DNA of 64,000 bases from Solimonas flava DSM 18980 (GTDB taxonomy: Bacteria; Pseudomonadota; Gammaproteobacteria; Nevskiales; Nevskiaceae), in contig NZ_AUFV01000002.1 in NCBI RefSeq assembly GCF_000426685.1, forward strand, positions 62,001-126,000, written 5' to 3'. Below, in pieces: positions 48,846 through 57,310 of this stretch. Both the position numbers and the translations under genes were made by a program. The notes beneath the pieces were generated by a model, which was not told the DNA's origin, searched no databases, and was given only the letters and a program-made list of their open reading frames with translations. Positions within the stretch are counted from its first letter, which is position 1. The number at the start of each line of letters is the position of its first letter.

Positions 48846-49848
48846 CACTCCCAGCCGCGCGGTGTCGCGGACGCGCAGCCGGCTGCTCGGCCCGCTGATG
48901 ATCGACGTCGGCGGCCTCGAGCTGACGGCCGAGGATCGCGAACTGCTCTGCCACCCGCTGGTCGGCGGCGTGATCCTGTTCACCCGCAACTACCGCGATC
49001 CGGAGCAGCTGAAGAAACTGTGCGACGATCTGCTCGCGCTGCCGCGCCAGCGCCTGCTGCTGGCCGTCGACCACGAGGGCGGCCGCGTGCAGCGCTTCCG
49101 CGTCGGCTTCACGCGCATCCCGGCGATGCGCACGCTCGGCCAGCTCTACGCCGAGAAGCCGGTGCGGGCGCTGGCCGAGGCGCGCCTGCAGGGCGAGACG
49201 ATCGGCCGCGAGCTGTCCGCCTATGGCATCGACCTGTGCTTCGCGCCGGTGCTCGATATCGACCACGGCCTCAGCCAGATCATCGGCGACCGCGCGTTCG
49301 GCGATCGCAGCGAGGTGATCGTCGAGCTGGCGCGCGCGTTCCGCGCCGGCCTCAACGCCGAGGGGCTCGCCGCCACCGGCAAGCATTTTCCGGGGCACGG
49401 CGCCGTCACCGCCGACTCGCATCACGAACTGCCGGTCGACCGCCGCCGCGAGGAGGAGATCCGCGCGACCGAGCTGATGCCGTTCAAAGCCCTGATCGGC
49501 GACGGCATCGAATCGCTGATGATGGCGCACGTGCGCTACACCAGCGTCGATACGCAGCCGGCCTCGCTGTCGAAGCGCTGGGTGCACGACATCCTGCGCC
49601 AGGAACTCGGCTTTCGCGGCGCGATCTTCTGCGACGACCTGTCGATGGGCGGCGCCGCCGTCGTCGGCGACATGGAGGCGCGCGCGCGCCTGGCGCTCGA
49701 GGTCGGCAACGATATGCTGCCGGTCTGCAACGATCGCGCCGCGGCGATCCGGCTGATCGACGCGCTGGCCCAGGATGTGTCACCGGACCGCGCCGCGTCG
49801 GCGCGACTCAAGAAGCTCTATGGCCGCCACGGCCGGGGAACCCCATGA
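48829..49848 (+). CDS. nagZ: Beta-N-acetylhexosaminidase NagZ
   Basis: A family 3 glycoside hydrolase of about 320-339 residues. LLGPLMIDVGGLELT and VGGVILFTRNY are the usual N-terminus. ATGKHFPGHGAV carries the catalytic His loop and IFCDDLSMGGA the nucleophile Asp. It removes GlcNAc from anhydro-muropeptides in the cytoplasm. The start is uncertain: TTG 48829 (with CAGG upstream, overlapping the YkuD gene), GTG 48862 or ATG 48898. The stop overlaps hpt by 4 bases. Confidence 0.93.
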   Translation: MSSTNNTPSRAVSRTRSRLLGPLMIDVGGLELTAEDRELLCHPLVGGVILFTRNYRDPEQLKKLCDDLLALPRQRLLLAVDHEGGRVQRFRVGFTRIPAMRTLGQLYAEKPVRALAEARLQGETIGRELSAYGIDLCFAPVLDIDHGLSQIIGDRAFGDRSEVIVELARAFRAGLNAEGLAATGKHFPGHGAVTADSHHELPVDRRREEEIRATELMPFKALIGDGIESLMMAHVRYTSVDTQPASLSKRWVHDILRQELGFRGAIFCDDLSMGGAAVVGDMEARARLALEVGNDMLPVCNDRAAAIRLIDALAQDVSPDRAASARLKKLYGRHGRGTP

Positions 49849-50402
49849 CCGATCTCTATCAGGAAGCACTGACCGTGCTCGACGAGGCCGACGTGCTGCA
49901 TGACGCCGGCGCCGTCGACAAGGCCTACGACGAACTCGCCGCGCAGATCACGGCGCGCTACGAAAAGCTCAACCCGGTCATCCACTGCGTGATGAACGGC
50001 GGCCTGTACGCGATGGCGGAGATCACGCGCCGCCTGAACTTCCCGTTCGAGATGGATTACTTCCACGCCAGCCGCTACCGCGGCGCGACGACCGGCGGCG
50101 GCCTGGTCTGGAAAGTGCAGCCCAAGCCCGAGAAGCTGAGCGGCCGTCACGTGCTGGTGATCGACGACATTCTGGACGAAGGCCACACGCTGGCGGCGAT
50201 CCGCGCCGCGCTGACGCAGTTCGAGCCGGCTTCGCTGGCGATCGCCGTGCTGCTGCGCAAGCGTCACGACCGCTGCGCGCCGGGCGCGCAGGCCGAGTAC
50301 ATCGGCCTCGAAGTCGGCGACCGCTACGTGTTCGGCTGCGGCATGGACTACAAGGAATACTGGCGCCAGCTGCCGGCGATCTACGCCGTCAAGGGCATGT
50401 GA
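49845..50402 (+). CDS. hpt: Hypoxanthine-guanine phosphoribosyltransferase
   Basis: A 185-residue purine phosphoribosyltransferase with the PRPP loop VLVIDDILDEGHT and MNGGLYAMAEITRRL. It converts hypoxanthine or guanine plus PRPP to IMP or GMP. It overlaps nagZ (ATGA) and precedes a methylthioinosine phosphorylase, whose product hypoxanthine is its substrate. Confidence 0.88.
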   Translation: MTDLYQEALTVLDEADVLHDAGAVDKAYDELAAQITARYEKLNPVIHCVMNGGLYAMAEITRRLNFPFEMDYFHASRYRGATTGGGLVWKVQPKPEKLSGRHVLVIDDILDEGHTLAAIRAALTQFEPASLAIAVLLRKRHDRCAPGAQAEYIGLEVGDRYVFGCGMDYKEYWRQLPAIYAVKGM

Positions 50403-50443
50403 GACGCGGCCCGGCCTTGACCCGGCCGGCAGGAATCGGATTG

Positions 50444-51193
50444 ATGAGCACGAACATCGCAGTGATCGGCGGCACCGGCATGAACCAGTGGCCGGGCCTG
50501 GACATCGAGCGCCGCCTCGTGGTCGACACGCCGTACGGGCCGGCCAGCGCGCCGCTGCTCGAAGGGCGCGTCTACGGCACGCGCGCGATCTTCCTCGCGC
50601 GCCACGGCGAGGGCCACAAGATCCCGCCGCACGCGATCAACTACCGCGCCAATCTGTGGGCGCTGCATCAGGCCGGCGTGAAGTCGGTGATCGCGATCGC
50701 CGCGGTCGGCGGCATCGCGCCGTGGTTCAAGCCGGGCGAGATCGCGGTGCCGGCGGATCTCGTCGACTACACCTGGGGCCGCGAGCACAGCTATTCGGAC
50801 GGCCGTCCGGGATCGACGCTGCAGCATGCCGAGTTCGCCGAGCCCTACGCGCCGGCGTTGCGCCGCGCGCTGATCGAGGCCGCCGCGCGCGCGGCGACGC
50901 CGCTCGCCGGCGAAGGCGTGCTGGCGGTGACGCAGGGGCCGCGGCTCGAAACGGTTGCCGAGATCCGCCGCTGCGCGCGCGACGGTTGCGACATGGTCGG
51001 TATGACCGGCATGCCGGAGGCCGCGCTGGCCCGCGAGCTGGGACTCGACTACGCCTGCCTCGCGGTGTCGGTGAACTGGGGTGCCGGCGTGCAGGGCGTC
51101 GGCGACATCCACGCCGAGATCGCGCAGTCGATCGAAGCCGGCATGGTCAGGGTGCGCGCCGTGCTCGGGCAGCTCTTGCCGGCGCTGGCCTGA
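50444..51193 (+). CDS. S-methyl-5'-thioinosine phosphorylase (PNP/MTA phosphorylase family)
   Basis: A 249-residue phosphorylase of the MTAP/PNP type. IAVIGGTGM and FLARHGEGHKIPPHAINY bind phosphate, and EGVLAVTQGPRLETVAEIR and MVGMTGMPEA contact the nucleoside. The Pseudomonas aeruginosa enzyme next to nagZ (PA3004) is an S-methyl-5'-thioinosine phosphorylase, and the same neighbourhood occurs here. It would yield hypoxanthine and methylthioribose 1-phosphate. An ordinary MTA phosphorylase cannot be excluded from sequence. The ATG at 50444 has AGGA upstream. Confidence 0.82.
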   Translation: MSTNIAVIGGTGMNQWPGLDIERRLVVDTPYGPASAPLLEGRVYGTRAIFLARHGEGHKIPPHAINYRANLWALHQAGVKSVIAIAAVGGIAPWFKPGEIAVPADLVDYTWGREHSYSDGRPGSTLQHAEFAEPYAPALRRALIEAAARAATPLAGEGVLAVTQGPRLETVAEIRRCARDGCDMVGMTGMPEAALARELGLDYACLAVSVNWGAGVQGVGDIHAEIAQSIEAGMVRVRAVLGQLLPALA

Positions 51194-51237
51194 GGGCCGC
51201 GAAACCGGCGCTGCGGGCCGGATGGCGCGGTGACGCA

Positions 51238-51267
51238 AAGAAAGGCGGGCCCTGGCGCCCGCCTTTT
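51238..51267. terminator. Bidirectional terminator between the phosphorylase and P450 genes
   Basis: GGCGGGC (51244-51250), a six-base loop and GCCCGCC (51257-51263), followed by TTTT on the plus strand; an A-rich AAAGAAA run precedes it, giving a T-tail on the minus strand. It serves both convergent genes. Confidence 0.85.
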
Positions 51268-51292
51268 GCGTTGCGGCGCGGGGTCCGGCCGG

Positions 51293-52573
51293 TCAGGAAG
51301 CCTTGCGCAGGGCTTGCAGACCGGTCTGCACGTTCAGGCGGACGATGCGGCGGGCGTTGTGGTGCTGGTAGTCGTACTCGACGTCCCCATCGCCGTTGCT
51401 CAGCGTCGCGTTCGGGAAGCGGCGCATGAATTCCTGCAGGGTGATGGCGGCCTGCGTGCGGGCCAGATAGGTGCCGATGCAGAAGTGCGCGCCGGCGCCG
51501 AAGATCAGATGCCCGTCGAGATTGCGCGTGATCTGCACTTCGTTCGGCTGCACCCACTTCGCAGGGTCGTGCCAGGCGGCGGTCAGATTGACGCAGATCG
51601 CCTGTCCCTTGCGGATCGGCTGCCCGTCGAACTCGATGTCCTCGGCGGCGAAGCGGAAGAACGGCAGCTTGCCGAACGCGCTCCAGCGCAGCATTTCGAG
51701 GATGGCGTTCTCCATCAGCTCCGGCTTCTTCTTGAGCAGCTCGTACTGATCGGGATGCCGCAGCAGCGCATAGATCAGGTACGAATAGAGGTCCGTGGCG
51801 GTGTCGGAGCCGGCGGTGATCAGGGCCGATATCACGGCGATGATGTCCCAGTCCGACAGCGAATCGTCGCCGTCCTTGGCGCTGATCAGGCTGCCCAGGA
51901 AGTCCTCGCCCGGGTGCGGCAGGGCGCGGCGCCGCGCGATCTCCTGCTTGAAGTAGGCGAAGCCTTCGAGACTGTCCTGGATCGCCTGATCGCGCTGCCG
52001 GGGCGGCAGATTGATGCGGGTGGCCAGGACGCAGCTGTTCGAGAATTTGTGGAAGATCGCGTCGTCCTTTTCCGGCACGCCGACCATGCGTGCGACGGCG
52101 CGGGTCGGCAGCTTCGTCGAAAGGCAGGTGTAGACGTCGAAGGCCTCGGCGCTGCCGATCGCATCGAAGGCCTCGACGATCAGGCTGCGGATCGTGGCGT
52201 CGATCTTGTGCATGACCGGCCGGCCGAAGGCGGGTAGCGTCAGCTTGCGCAGGCGCAGGTGTTCGGCGGGCGTGACCATGAACAGCGAGTGGTCGGTCAT
52301 CAGGTCGAAGTCGTTCTTCTCGGTATCCGGCTTCGGCGCCGGCGCGTGCTCCCAGACGCGATAGTTCGGCGTGAAGCGATTGTCCTTGAGCATCCGCTCG
52401 CACAGCGCATGCGAGTTGACGAACCACATCTGCAGATCCTTGTGCCAGGCGATCGGGTGATCGCGCAGCAGCATCTGCCAGACCGGGTCCGGGTTGCGAA
52501 TGAAGTCGCGCGAGAAGGGATTGAAGATGCGGCCGTCGATTTCGGCGCGGCCGCTCTGGGTCGAGGTATTCAT
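51293..52573 (-). CDS. Cytochrome P450
   Basis: A 426-residue soluble bacterial P450. The I-helix is ALITAGSDTAT (AGSDT at 254-258), the K-helix ExxR is E293-R296, and the haem loop is FGAGAHFCIG with ligand C365. No redox partner is encoded nearby. It is the last gene of a minus-strand group with an amidohydrolase and a KshA-like oxygenase, so a steroid or other terpenoid is the likely substrate. The particular hydroxylation cannot be read from sequence. Confidence 0.93.
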   Translation of the reverse strand: MNTSTQSGRAEIDGRIFNPFSRDFIRNPDPVWQMLLRDHPIAWHKDLQMWFVNSHALCERMLKDNRFTPNYRVWEHAPAPKPDTEKNDFDLMTDHSLFMVTPAEHLRLRKLTLPAFGRPVMHKIDATIRSLIVEAFDAIGSAEAFDVYTCLSTKLPTRAVARMVGVPEKDDAIFHKFSNSCVLATRINLPPRQRDQAIQDSLEGFAYFKQEIARRRALPHPGEDFLGSLISAKDGDDSLSDWDIIAVISALITAGSDTATDLYSYLIYALLRHPDQYELLKKKPELMENAILEMLRWSAFGKLPFFRFAAEDIEFDGQPIRKGQAICVNLTAAWHDPAKWVQPNEVQITRNLDGHLIFGAGAHFCIGTYLARTQAAITLQEFMRRFPNATLSNGDGDVEYDYQHHNARRIVRLNVQTGLQALRKAS

Positions 52574-52600
52574 GGGCAGATCTCCGCTGCGCAGACGCGG

Positions 52601-53707
52601 CTACTGGAGGCTGAAGGCGCGCAGGCCGTTTTCCGAGGTGATCTTGCGGCGGTCGGCGTCGGGGATGCCGGCTTCCTTGAACTGGCGGACCACCTGTTCG
52701 CGCGAATTCGGCCAGCAGGTGGCCGGATGCGGAAAGTCCGTCGACCAGTACAGGCAGTCGGCGCCGAAGTACTCGTACGCCGCCTTCAGGCCGGACGGCT
52801 CGTACATGAAGGTGGCGCCGCATTGCGCGCGGAAGGTGTCGCTGGGCATGCGCTTCACGCCCGGGAATTCGTAGTGCAGGTTCATGCGCCCGTCGAGCAG
52901 GGTTTCGAAGAACCAGGGCAGCCAGCCCAGGCCCGGCTCGACGAACAGCACCTTCATCTTCGGATACTTCTCCAGCGTGCCGGTGAGGATCCACATGCAG
53001 ATGCTTTCCGCCATCGGCGTCCAGGCCAGACCGGTGAAGATGCCTTTCTGCGGCGTCGGGTCGCGGCGGAACACGTTCCACAGATCGGCCTTGAGATCGA
53101 GGTGATTCAGCACCGTGAGCCCGGCTTCCTCGATGGTCTTCCATAGCGGGATGTAGCGGGCGTCGTAGACGTCCGGCAGGCCGTAGTCGGCGGGGAATGG
53201 CGTGATCTGCACACAGCGCGCCTTCTTGTCGCGCGCCAGACGCTCGACCTCCCGGACCGCGAAGTCGATGTCGTACAGGGGCAGCTGATAGGCCGTGAGC
53301 AGACGCACCGGGTCATACGACGAGAAGTCCGCCATGGCGTTGTTGTAGCCCTGGAAAACTTCCTTCCAGTCTTGGCCCATCAGGCTCGGGTTGACGATCT
53401 TGGCGCCGGCCAGTTCGGGGAAGATCACTTCGGCGTAGACGCCGTCGCGATCCATCGCCGCCAGCTTGGCCGCCGGTTCGAAATGGCCGGGATCCTTGGC
53501 CGCATCCGGATCGACGAAGTCTTCCAGTTCGAGATTCTTCTGACCGCCGCGCAACACCTTGGCGGCGTATTCCTCGGCCTTGCGGTTGGCTTCGTCCCAT
53601 AACAACTGCAGGTCCTTGCGCAGGCGGGCTTTCACCCACGCGTCGGTGAAGTGGACGTGCGAGTCGACCGAAACGAGACGGTCCTGGGATTCGGTGGTGC
53701 TGTTCAT
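52601..53707 (-). CDS. Amidohydrolase family 2 protein
   Basis: A 368-residue TIM-barrel hydrolase of the PF04909/ACMSD group. SVDSHVHF near the N-terminus is the metal-binding HxH motif, TVLNHLDLK supplies another His and YWSTDFPHP the catalytic Asp. Members hydrolyse or decarboxylate ring-cleavage products. The ATG at 53707 follows CCGGAG. It lies 27 bases before the P450 gene and 53 bases after kshA on the same strand, so it probably acts in the same catabolic route. Confidence 0.88.
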   Translation of the reverse strand: MNSTTESQDRLVSVDSHVHFTDAWVKARLRKDLQLLWDEANRKAEEYAAKVLRGGQKNLELEDFVDPDAAKDPGHFEPAAKLAAMDRDGVYAEVIFPELAGAKIVNPSLMGQDWKEVFQGYNNAMADFSSYDPVRLLTAYQLPLYDIDFAVREVERLARDKKARCVQITPFPADYGLPDVYDARYIPLWKTIEEAGLTVLNHLDLKADLWNVFRRDPTPQKGIFTGLAWTPMAESICMWILTGTLEKYPKMKVLFVEPGLGWLPWFFETLLDGRMNLHYEFPGVKRMPSDTFRAQCGATFMYEPSGLKAAYEYFGADCLYWSTDFPHPATCWPNSREQVVRQFKEAGIPDADRRKITSENGLRAFSLQ

Positions 53708-53760
53708 CTGTGTTTCTCCGGTGAAGCGGGGGCGACGCTGAGACGGGAAAGAGAGCCGGG

Positions 53761-54870
53761 TTACAGGCCGAAGACGTGCTGCAGGGCGGGCGGCGGGTCT
53801 GCGAGACCGAGGTCGATCTCGACCGTGCGGCGCTGTGCGAGCCTGGCCGGCACCTGGCGCCGGTCGGTGTAGAACTGCTCGTACCATTCGCGCAGCTGCA
53901 GCAGCGGACCATCGCCGGCGCACAGCAGCGGATTGTCGACGCGGATCTTGTTGTGCCAGACCGCGACATCCTCGGTGAAGGCCTGGATGGTCAGCTCGAC
54001 GTACCGCTCGGCGAGCGCGCGGTTCTGCTCTTCGCTGAGCGCCGGTTGCCTGCGCACCATGACGCCGAAATCGAGTTCGAAATGCTGCTGGTCGATCGGC
54101 ACATGCGTGACCAGCAGGATCGATTCGACCGGCAGGCCCTCGGCTTCGCCGCGCATGCCGCAGATCAGCACGGCCGGCCCGAAGTAAGTGGCGACGGTGG
54201 TCAGGTGATTGCGCGTGCCGCCGAGGCGCTCGTTGATGCCGACCATCACCTGCGTGGCCTTGCCGCCTTCGAAGATGTTGGCGAAGTACTTGACGTCCGA
54301 CGAGCCGTGCACGGGACCGAAATGGCCGAGGTCGGCGAGGTTGTCGACCAGCTCGCGGCAGTTGTTGTCGATCACCCAGCGCGACATCGCCCAGTCCGAC
54401 CAGTCGGCGGCGCCGACCTGCGGCAGCTGCGGAATGTCGGCTTCCGGCGGCGGCGGTTCTTGCTCCGGGTCGTTCCAGACGAACAGCAGTCGGTTGACTT
54501 CCCGGGTCGGCCAGCTGCGCACGCGCGCTTTCGGCGGAATGGTCTTGCTGTACGGAATGTGCGTGCAGGCGCCGTCGCCGGCGTAGCCCCAGCCGTGGAA
54601 GCGGCAGACCACGGTATCGCCTTCGATGCGACCGATCGACAGATCGGCGCCCATGTGCGGGCACCAGGCGTTGAGCGCGCGCAGTTCGCCGTCGTCGCCG
54701 GCGAACACGACCAGACGCGTGCCGAAGGCGCTGACGCCGTGCGGCTTGCCGTCGCGGAATTCGCTGGCGCGTCCGAGGCAGTGCCAGCCGCGCGCGTAGC
54801 GCTCCGGCATGGGCTTGGTTTCGATGGTGTGGAGCGGCGCTGAACTCGCCGTGTGGATTGCAGTGGCCAT
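53761..54870 (-). CDS. kshA: Rieske non-haem iron oxygenase, KshA-like
   Basis: A 369-residue oxygenase. The Rieske centre is C70-P-H72 and C89-R-F-H92. The mononuclear iron site includes H183 and H188 in DNLADLGHFGPVHG. WHCLGRASEFRDGKPHGVSA and GDGACTHIPYSKTIP match the 3-ketosteroid 9-alpha-hydroxylase oxygenase (KshA) pattern. KshA opens steroid ring B together with a dehydrogenase. The reductase KshB is not in the window. HsaA- and HsaC-like genes diverge from it, which supports the steroid assignment. Confidence 0.82.
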   Translation of the reverse strand: MATAIHTASSAPLHTIETKPMPERYARGWHCLGRASEFRDGKPHGVSAFGTRLVVFAGDDGELRALNAWCPHMGADLSIGRIEGDTVVCRFHGWGYAGDGACTHIPYSKTIPPKARVRSWPTREVNRLLFVWNDPEQEPPPPEADIPQLPQVGAADWSDWAMSRWVIDNNCRELVDNLADLGHFGPVHGSSDVKYFANIFEGGKATQVMVGINERLGGTRNHLTTVATYFGPAVLICGMRGEAEGLPVESILLVTHVPIDQQHFELDFGVMVRRQPALSEEQNRALAERYVELTIQAFTEDVAVWHNKIRVDNPLLCAGDGPLLQLREWYEQFYTDRRQVPARLAQRRTVEIDLGLADPPPALQHVFGL

Positions 54871-55186
54871 GTGTTCGACTCCGGGTGATGCGTGCAGCGC
54901 AATGTCGTGTCACGGCTTGAGGTCGAGCTTCATCTGTTCGCAGGAGAAGCGGCGTTTTGGGGCCTGTTTGAGCCTGACCTGGATCAATGAAACGCACGGC
55001 AGGCTCGTGATAGCGCGCGCGAGATGTCGACGCACACGCAAAAAACCTCGACGCCAAGCGCGCTTAGCTGCGATGCGGCGCGATCACGTGCATGGCGGTG
55101 CGAATGACGGCTAGTCAGTTCGGGTGAATTGGCGTCTTCGCCCTGCGGCGATAAGTAGGCCGCCCGCCGACCGGAGACTCACCGTG
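54871..55186. promoter_or_regulatory. 316-base divergent intergenic region of the steroid cluster
   Basis: This gap separates kshA (minus) from hsaA (plus) and must hold both promoters. No gene was found in it. A CACGTG site lies in GATCACGTGCATGG at about 55083-55096, and GGAG at 55172 is the ribosome site of hsaA. I could not recognise convincing -35/-10 pairs or a clear operator. Confidence 0.5.
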
Positions 55187-56392
55187 ATGAACCAAGCCGC
55201 AAGCCGTTTCGAGGAACCCATCGAACACATCAGCGCCGCCGAACTCGTGCAGCGCGCCCGCGATCTCTTGCCCGAGCTCGACGCCTGCGCGCGCCAGACC
55301 GCGCAGCAGCGTCGCGTTCCCGAAGAGATCGTGCGCAAGATGCAGGCGGCCGGCCTGTTCCGCGTGCTGCAGGCGCGCCGCTACGGCGGCTACGAGATGG
55401 ATCCCGAAGTGTTCTACGACGTGCAGATGACGCTGGCGCAGGCGTGCATGTCGACGGCCTGGATCTACGGTGTGATCGCTGTGCACAACTGGCAGATGGC
55501 GCTGTTCGACGATCGCGCCAGCCAGGACGTGTGGCGTGACGACCGCTCGGTGCTGATCTCGTCGAGCTACATGCCCAAGGGCGAGGTGCAGCGCGTGCCC
55601 GGCGGCTTTCGCTTCAGCGGCCGCTGGGGCTATTCCAGCGGTGTCGATCACTGCCAGTGGGCGCTGCTCGGCGGGCTGGTGCCGTCGGCCACGGGCGGGG
55701 CGCCGGAGTACCGCGCCTTCCTCGTGCCGCGCGGCGATTTCGAGGTGCTCGACACCTGGGACACCATGGGCCTGCGCGGCACCGGCAGCCACGACGTGGT
55801 GGTGCACGATGCCTTCGTGCCGGAGTACCGCACGCACAAGTCCGCGGACGGCTTCGCCGGCACCAGCCCGGGCCTGGCCGTCAATGACGCGCCGCTGTTC
55901 CGGCTGCCGTTCGGGCAGATCTTCGTGCGCGCCGTGTCGAGCTCGTCGATCGGCGCGCTCGAAGGCGCGCTGCAGAGCTTTCGCGAATTCGCCCGGACGC
56001 GCGTCGGCGACATGGGCACGCGCACCGCGGAGCAGGCCGTGGTGCAGACCGCCGTCGCCGAGACGGCGGTCGCGATCGACGAAATGAAACTGGTCCTGCG
56101 CCGCAACTTCGCCGAGATGCAGGCACGCATCCGCCGTCAGCAAGCGCTCGACATCGAGACGCGGCTGCACTACCGCTGCCAGGCGGCGATGGTGTCCGAG
56201 CGCTGCGCGCAGCTGGTCTATCGCTTGTTCATGGCGTCCGGCGCCCGCGGCCTGTTCAACGACAGCCCGCTGGTGCGGCACTTCCTCGACATTCATGCCG
56301 GGCGCTCGCATTACGCCAACAACCCCGACACCTTCGAACGCAACTACGGCGGCGTGCTGCTGGGGCGCGAGAACACCGACTTCTTCATCTGA
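55187..56392 (+). CDS. hsaA: Flavin-dependent monooxygenase oxygenase subunit, HsaA-like
   Basis: A 401-residue protein with the acyl-CoA-dehydrogenase fold used by two-component flavin hydroxylases. VPGGFRFSGRWGYSSGVDHC and DTWDTMGLRGTGSHDVVV are HsaA/HpaB-type motifs. HsaA hydroxylates 3-HSA, the aromatised A-ring product of steroid breakdown, to a catechol. The catechol dioxygenase gene follows 12 bases later. Its flavin reductase HsaB is not in the window. GTG at 55184 is an alternative start one codon earlier. Confidence 0.85.
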   Translation: MNQAASRFEEPIEHISAAELVQRARDLLPELDACARQTAQQRRVPEEIVRKMQAAGLFRVLQARRYGGYEMDPEVFYDVQMTLAQACMSTAWIYGVIAVHNWQMALFDDRASQDVWRDDRSVLISSSYMPKGEVQRVPGGFRFSGRWGYSSGVDHCQWALLGGLVPSATGGAPEYRAFLVPRGDFEVLDTWDTMGLRGTGSHDVVVHDAFVPEYRTHKSADGFAGTSPGLAVNDAPLFRLPFGQIFVRAVSSSSIGALEGALQSFREFARTRVGDMGTRTAEQAVVQTAVAETAVAIDEMKLVLRRNFAEMQARIRRQQALDIETRLHYRCQAAMVSERCAQLVYRLFMASGARGLFNDSPLVRHFLDIHAGRSHYANNPDTFERNYGGVLLGRENTDFFI

Positions 56393-56404
56393 AAGCCGAA
56401 GCCC

Positions 56405-57310
56405 ATGATCAGGATCGAACAACTGGCCTACGTGGTGGCCGCGAGCACCGACATCGAAAGCTGGCGGCGCTTCGCCGAGGATGTGGTCGGCCTGTGTGCG
56501 CGCGACGCGCCCGACGGCGGCCTGTATCTGAAGCTCGACGAGCGACGCTATCGCCTGCTGATCGTCCGTGGCGAGCGGAACCACTACGTCGCGAGTGGCT
56601 GGCAGCTCGCCGACGAGGCCGCCTTCACCGCCGCCGCGCGCGTCCTGGAGGAAAAGGGCGTGCCGTTCGCGTACGGCGCTGCGCAGCTGTGCGCGCAGCG
56701 CGGCGTGCAGGCGCTGCTGCTGCTGCAGGATCCGGCGGGCAATTGCCACGAACTGTTCTGGGGGCATGCCGCGGATTTCGGGCGCTTCGTCTCGCCGGCC
56801 GGCGTTCCGGCGTTCGTGACCGGCAGCCTCGGCGTCGGCCACACGGTGCTGCCGGCGCCGAACTTCGATGCCTGCTGGACCTTCTACCGCGACGTGCTCG
56901 GCTTCGGTCTGGCCGACTTCTATCGCCATCGCTACACGCAGGACCCGCAGGAACCGCTCAAGCGCATCTACTTCACGCACTGCGCCAACGCGCGCCATCA
57001 CAGCCTGGCGCTATACGAGGGCGAGGTGCCGAGCGGCTGCGTGCATCTGATGCTCGAACTGACGAGCATGGATGAAGTGGGGCGCGCCTACGACCGCATG
57101 CTCAGGCACGGCGCCAGGCTGATGGCGACGCTCGGTCGCCACGTCAACGATCAGGTGATTTCGTTTTATGTCGCGACGCCGTCGGACTTCGCGCTGGAGA
57201 TCGGCTACGGCGGCGCGCTGATCGACTGGGAGCGGCACAGCGTGTTCGAGGCCGAGGCCGTCAGCCAGTGGGGGCACGACTTCTCGGTCGGCTTCGGAGC
57301 GTCGGCCTAG
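56405..57310 (+). CDS. hsaC: Extradiol catechol dioxygenase, HsaC/BphC-like
   Basis: A 301-residue two-domain vicinal-oxygen-chelate dioxygenase. Iron ligands are H146 (GVGHTVLP), His198/199 (ARHHSLAL) and E265 (FALEIGYGG), close to BphC numbering. It cleaves the catechol made by HsaA at the meta position. It is co-transcribed with hsaA. Its stop overlaps, on the opposite strand, the stop of the next gene. BphC-type biphenyl enzymes are the alternative; the kshA neighbour favours the steroid route. Confidence 0.87.
   Translation: MIRIEQLAYVVAASTDIESWRRFAEDVVGLCARDAPDGGLYLKLDERRYRLLIVRGERNHYVASGWQLADEAAFTAAARVLEEKGVPFAYGAAQLCAQRGVQALLLLQDPAGNCHELFWGHAADFGRFVSPAGVPAFVTGSLGVGHTVLPAPNFDACWTFYRDVLGFGLADFYRHRYTQDPQEPLKRIYFTHCANARHHSLALYEGEVPSGCVHLMLELTSMDEVGRAYDRMLRHGARLMATLGRHVNDQVISFYVATPSDFALEIGYGGALIDWERHSVFEAEAVSQWGHDFSVGFGASA

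Noticed and set aside
54976-54996. FNR-like site in the steroid cluster gap (TTGA ... TCAA)
   Set aside because: The half-sites are 12 bases apart instead of the required 4, so it is not a credible FNR or CRP site.
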